Shown here in pieces: positions 61,749 to 64,000 of a stretch of 64,000 nt of DNA. Position numbers and translations under genes: made by a program. Numbering within the stretch: position 1 is the stretch's first letter; every line of letters begins with the position of its first letter. The notes below the pieces were generated by a model. That model had not been told where the DNA came from, did no database searches, and saw only the letters and a list, made by a program, of their open reading frames with translations. The DNA is from CALBPI01 sp942491885 (GTDB lineage Bacteria; Pseudomonadota; Gammaproteobacteria; Steroidobacterales; Woeseiaceae): the NCBI GenBank assembly GCA_942491885.1, contig CALOCQ010000002.1:1364001-1428000 (forward strand). The letters run 5' to 3'.

Positions 61749-62794
61749 GGTTGCCGGCGTTTGGCGCCGCGTTGTATTGCCACATCAGGTTTCGCACTTA
61801 CCTCGAGTTTTTTCAGTCGGGCGCGAAACTGGTGATAGCTTAATCCCAGCAAACCGGCAGCAATCTTCTGACTATAGTTCGCTTGCTTGAGCGCCGCACC
61901 CAGATATCTGCGCTCGAATTTGTCGCGCTCCATATTCAGATCGGCGGGCAGGCGCAGTGTCTTATCCTTACTGACATCGATAGCGCTGCCGACAGGTTCC
62001 GCCGCCGTGCTTTGCGTAATCTGGAAAGGCGAATCAAACGGGTCGAAAACGATTTCATCTATCGACTCCTCCTCCGACTCGCTGCGATATACGGATCGTT
62101 CGACCGCATTCTTGAGTTCACGCACGTTGCCCGGCCAGGGGTGCTTCAACAGGGTTGAGGCGGCGACAGCAGAAAATCCGGAAAAATGGCTGCGGTGTAG
62201 CTCGGCGCACATGTTGACGGCAAAGCTGTGCGCCAATGGCAGGATGTCATCCAGACGTTCCCGTAGCGGTGGCACGGTGATGACATCAAACGCCAGGCGG
62301 TCGAGCAGGTCCGCGCGGAAGGTCTTTCTGGCGACTCTCGCCTGCAGGTCCTCATTGGTCGCGGCGACAACCCTGACGTCGACCTGCAGCGTTTCGCTGC
62401 CACCAACCCGCTCGAACTCCCCGTATTCGATAACGCGCAGGATTTTTTCCTGCACACGCATCGATACGGTGCCCAGTTCGTCGAGAATCAGCGTGCCATT
62501 GTCGGCGCGCTCAAAGTGCCCGAGATGCCGCTGGCTGGCACCGGTGAAGGCGCCGGATTCATGCCCGAAAAGTTCGGATTCGAGGATGCTTTCCGTCAGC
62601 GACGCGCAGTTCACCTTGATCAGCGGCTGCTCCCAGCGTTCTGACAAAAAGTGCAGACGGCTTGAGATCAGTTCCTTGCCGGTGCCACGCTCGCCGACCA
62701 CCAAGACCGGCCGCGACACAGGCGCCGCACGCGAGACATGCTCAAGCGTTGCGAGAAATGCCGGAGCTTCGCCGATAAGGGGGGTTAGCTGCAT
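61724..62794 (-). CDS. pspF: PspF, sigma-54 enhancer-binding activator of the psp operon
   Basis: A 356-residue AAA+ activator without an N-terminal receiver domain, as usual for PspF. Walker A is GERGTGKELISSRLHF, the sigma-54 contact loop GAFTGA is intact, and LILDELGTVS is Walker B. A C-terminal Fis-type HTH (SQKIAAGLLGLSYHQFRARL) is followed by an extra basic tail. PspA normally holds PspF inactive until membrane stress. It is divergent from pspA. Confidence 0.93.
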   Translation of the reverse strand: MQLTPLIGEAPAFLATLEHVSRAAPVSRPVLVVGERGTGKELISSRLHFLSERWEQPLIKVNCASLTESILESELFGHESGAFTGASQRHLGHFERADNGTLILDELGTVSMRVQEKILRVIEYGEFERVGGSETLQVDVRVVAATNEDLQARVARKTFRADLLDRLAFDVITVPPLRERLDDILPLAHSFAVNMCAELHRSHFSGFSAVAASTLLKHPWPGNVRELKNAVERSVYRSESEEESIDEIVFDPFDSPFQITQSTAAEPVGSAIDVSKDKTLRLPADLNMERDKFERRYLGAALKQANYSQKIAAGLLGLSYHQFRARLKKLEVSAKPDVAIQRGAKRRQPQLRKRRQ

Positions 62795-62927
62795 TAAGTA
62801 ATTATACCAGTAATTAACAATTCTATATAAAAAATAGTTAAATAAGCGAAATCTGGGTCCTGTAATGAGATTACAAATATGATTAAAAGCACTTAAAAAA
62901 CAGTTAGTTAAGAAATTATCACTAACT

Positions 62928-62942
62928 TGGCATGGTTCCTGC
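62928..62942 (+). promoter_or_regulatory. sigma-54 (-24/-12) promoter of pspABC
   Basis: TGGCATGGTTCCTGC has the GG and GC dinucleotides 10 bases apart, as required for RpoN promoters, and lies 42 bases before pspA. The AT-rich DNA between it and pspF (62795-62927) probably holds PspF enhancer sites; I cannot delimit them. Confidence 0.85.
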
Positions 62943-62983
62943 TTTTACCTGAATGAAGTTTATTTAATTCTGAGGCTAGGACT

Positions 62984-63664
62984 ATGGGTATTTTTTCAAG
63001 ATTCAGTGACATCGTGAATTCGAACATCAATGCGATTCTCGATAAGGCTGAGGATCCGGAGAAGATCGTCAGACTGATGATCCAGGAAATGGAAGACACT
63101 CTGGTAGAAGTGCGCTCAGCGGCGGCTCGTTCGATAGCGGACAAGAAATCGCTGAACCGCAAGCTGGAGGTGCTTGAGCACGATGTCGCCGACTGGGAGT
63201 CGAAAGCAGAGCTGGCGCTCTCCAAGGGGCGCGAAGATCTGGCGAAGGCCGCGTTGATGGAAAAAAACAACGCAGATCAGGCCGCGCAGACGGTGCGCGA
63301 CGAATATCAGGCGATCGATGAGTCGCTTACCAAGCTGAACGATGATATCGGGCGGCTAGAAGCTAAGCTCAAGGATGCCAAGCTTCGGCAACAATCGCTG
63401 TTGTCGCGCCACGATACGGCTAACAAGAGACTGGCGGCGCGCAAGCTGACGCACGGTTACAAGGTTGATGATGCTCTGGTTCGGTTCGAGCAGTATCAGC
63501 GGCGCATGGAAGACGTGGAAAGCCGGGTAGAGGCTTATGATCTGGGGCAACCGAAAGATCTCGATCATCAGTTTGCGAATCTCGAAGCAGAGGAAAGCAT
63601 TCGCGAAGATTTTGAGAGACTGAAGGCACGTGTTGCCGCACGCGATACTGCGAATCAGGCTTGA
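62984..63664 (+). CDS. pspA: phage shock protein A
   Basis: A 226-residue coiled-coil protein of the PspA/ESCRT-III family: start GIFSRFSDIVNSNINAILDK, an amphipathic membrane-sensing helix, then long alpha-helical heptads to the end. It oligomerises on damaged inner membrane and inhibits PspF. The sigma-54 promoter lies directly upstream. Confidence 0.95.
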   Translation: MGIFSRFSDIVNSNINAILDKAEDPEKIVRLMIQEMEDTLVEVRSAAARSIADKKSLNRKLEVLEHDVADWESKAELALSKGREDLAKAALMEKNNADQAAQTVRDEYQAIDESLTKLNDDIGRLEAKLKDAKLRQQSLLSRHDTANKRLAARKLTHGYKVDDALVRFEQYQRRMEDVESRVEAYDLGQPKDLDHQFANLEAEESIREDFERLKARVAARDTANQA

Positions 63665-63677
63665 ATAGGAACTAACG

Positions 63678-63905
63678 ATGAGTCAGGCACTGTTTGTACT
63701 GTGCATATTATTTCTGACGATTGTCGCACCGCTCGCGATCATTCTTCACTTCGTGACGAAGTGGAAGACATCCCGCGAGCTGACACGGTCAGACGAAACA
63801 CTGATTGAGGAAGTATGGGAAATCGCCCAGAAACTCGAGAGCCGCGTCAATGTGCTCGAGACTATTCTCGACGACGAGGCGCCGAATTGGAGGAACAAGG
63901 TATGA
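63678..63905 (+). CDS. pspB: phage shock protein B
   Basis: A 75-residue inner-membrane protein with one N-terminal helix (LFVLCILFLTIVAPLAIILHF) and a cytoplasmic coiled coil ending LETILDDEAPNWRNK, the PspB signature. With PspC it relays membrane stress to PspA. It overlaps pspC in ATGA. Confidence 0.93.
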   Translation: MSQALFVLCILFLTIVAPLAIILHFVTKWKTSRELTRSDETLIEEVWEIAQKLESRVNVLETILDDEAPNWRNKV

Positions 63906-64000
63906 AAATGAACAGGCTGGAGCGTGAGTTACGCGGTCTGTACCTGGATCGTGAAAACGGGTGGCTGTTCGGCGTGTGTGCCGGGCTTGCCGACAGGTTC
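63902..64000 (+). CDS. pspC: phage shock protein C (5' part)
   Basis: The first 33 codons are present before the window ends. RELRGLYLDRENGWLFGVCA is the start of the PspC domain (x-L-Y-R-xxxxxxxxGVCxGLA). PspC is an inner-membrane stress sensor acting with PspB. Confidence 0.9.
   Translation, partial: MKMNRLERELRGLYLDRENGWLFGVCAGLADRF

Noticed and set aside
61887..62801. A 304-codon Ser/Arg-rich frame antisense to pspF
   Set aside because: Composition is that of a reverse-frame shadow, and the pspF frame has intact AAA+ motifs.
1..64000. tRNA, rRNA, insertion sequences or prophage genes
   Set aside because: Reading the intergenic gaps on both strands showed no cloverleaf, TTC-loop motif, transposase or integrase. 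A tRNAscan or HMM search could still find something I missed.

Overview
The window reads as chromosomal DNA of a free-living, respiring gammaproteobacterium. The block polA - engB - cytochrome c4 - dsbA is laid out as in Pseudomonas, and there are oxyR, a YbdG-type MscS channel, GspA/GspB, FadE, an LptM-like lipoprotein and a PspF/PspABC system. Two traits are unusual for that class. One is an arginine operon that carbamoylates an N-acylated ornithine. The other is a complete mevalonate pathway where the DXP pathway would be expected. Together they suggest a lineage near Xanthomonadales/Chromatiales (Woeseia-like relatives), but this is inference. I see no rRNA, tRNA, CRISPR array, insertion sequence or prophage. 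Genes are densely packed with many 1-8 bp overlaps, and GTG and TTG starts are common.

Layout. 0-7 kb: the end of an FtsX-type permease; a reverse operon of 2-hydroxyacid dehydrogenase, photolyase, OxyR and a membrane protein; ycgN; a RES/Xre toxin-antitoxin pair. 7-21 kb: a large lipoprotein, a YbdG-like channel, a PhnD-like binding protein coupled to a HAMP-GGDEF-EAL enzyme, a dienelactone hydrolase, NnrU, an exported M20 peptidase, a phytoene-desaturase-like oxidoreductase, an HD-GYP protein that has lost catalytic residues, and an L,D-transpeptidase. 21-27 kb: dsbA, cytochrome c4, engB with a collagen-like tail, a predicted small RNA, polA, the LptM-like gene and a MenI-like thioesterase.

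27-35 kb: one reverse-strand arginine operon, argR-argG-(P-loop gene)-argC-argD-argF'-argB-argH. Its carbamoyltransferase has the residues expected of an N-succinylornithine enzyme, and an uncharacterised P-loop gene is overlapped on both sides by arg genes. The genes for the first acylation (argA/argJ) and for deacylation (argE) are not in the window.

35-46 kb: housekeeping and accessory genes (esterase, NRDE protein, mscL, an FlhC-like regulator, an ABC-2 exporter, SRAP, a DAK2-DegV fusion, gspB, gspA, dinB), with a ten-copy heptanucleotide repeat after the SRAP gene. 46.6-54 kb: the isoprenoid locus. ispA is divergent from mvaD - mvaK2 - a 939-residue fusion of HMG-CoA reductase, mevalonate kinase and isopentenyl-diphosphate isomerase; the HMG-CoA synthase gene converges on it. 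These genes take acetoacetyl-CoA to farnesyl diphosphate. 54-64 kb: a frameshifted DUF3667 gene, fadE with a histone-H1-like tail, mdh, a YtrA-type regulator/ABC operon led by a small membrane peptide under a palindromic operator, and pspF divergent from pspABC with a sigma-54 promoter.
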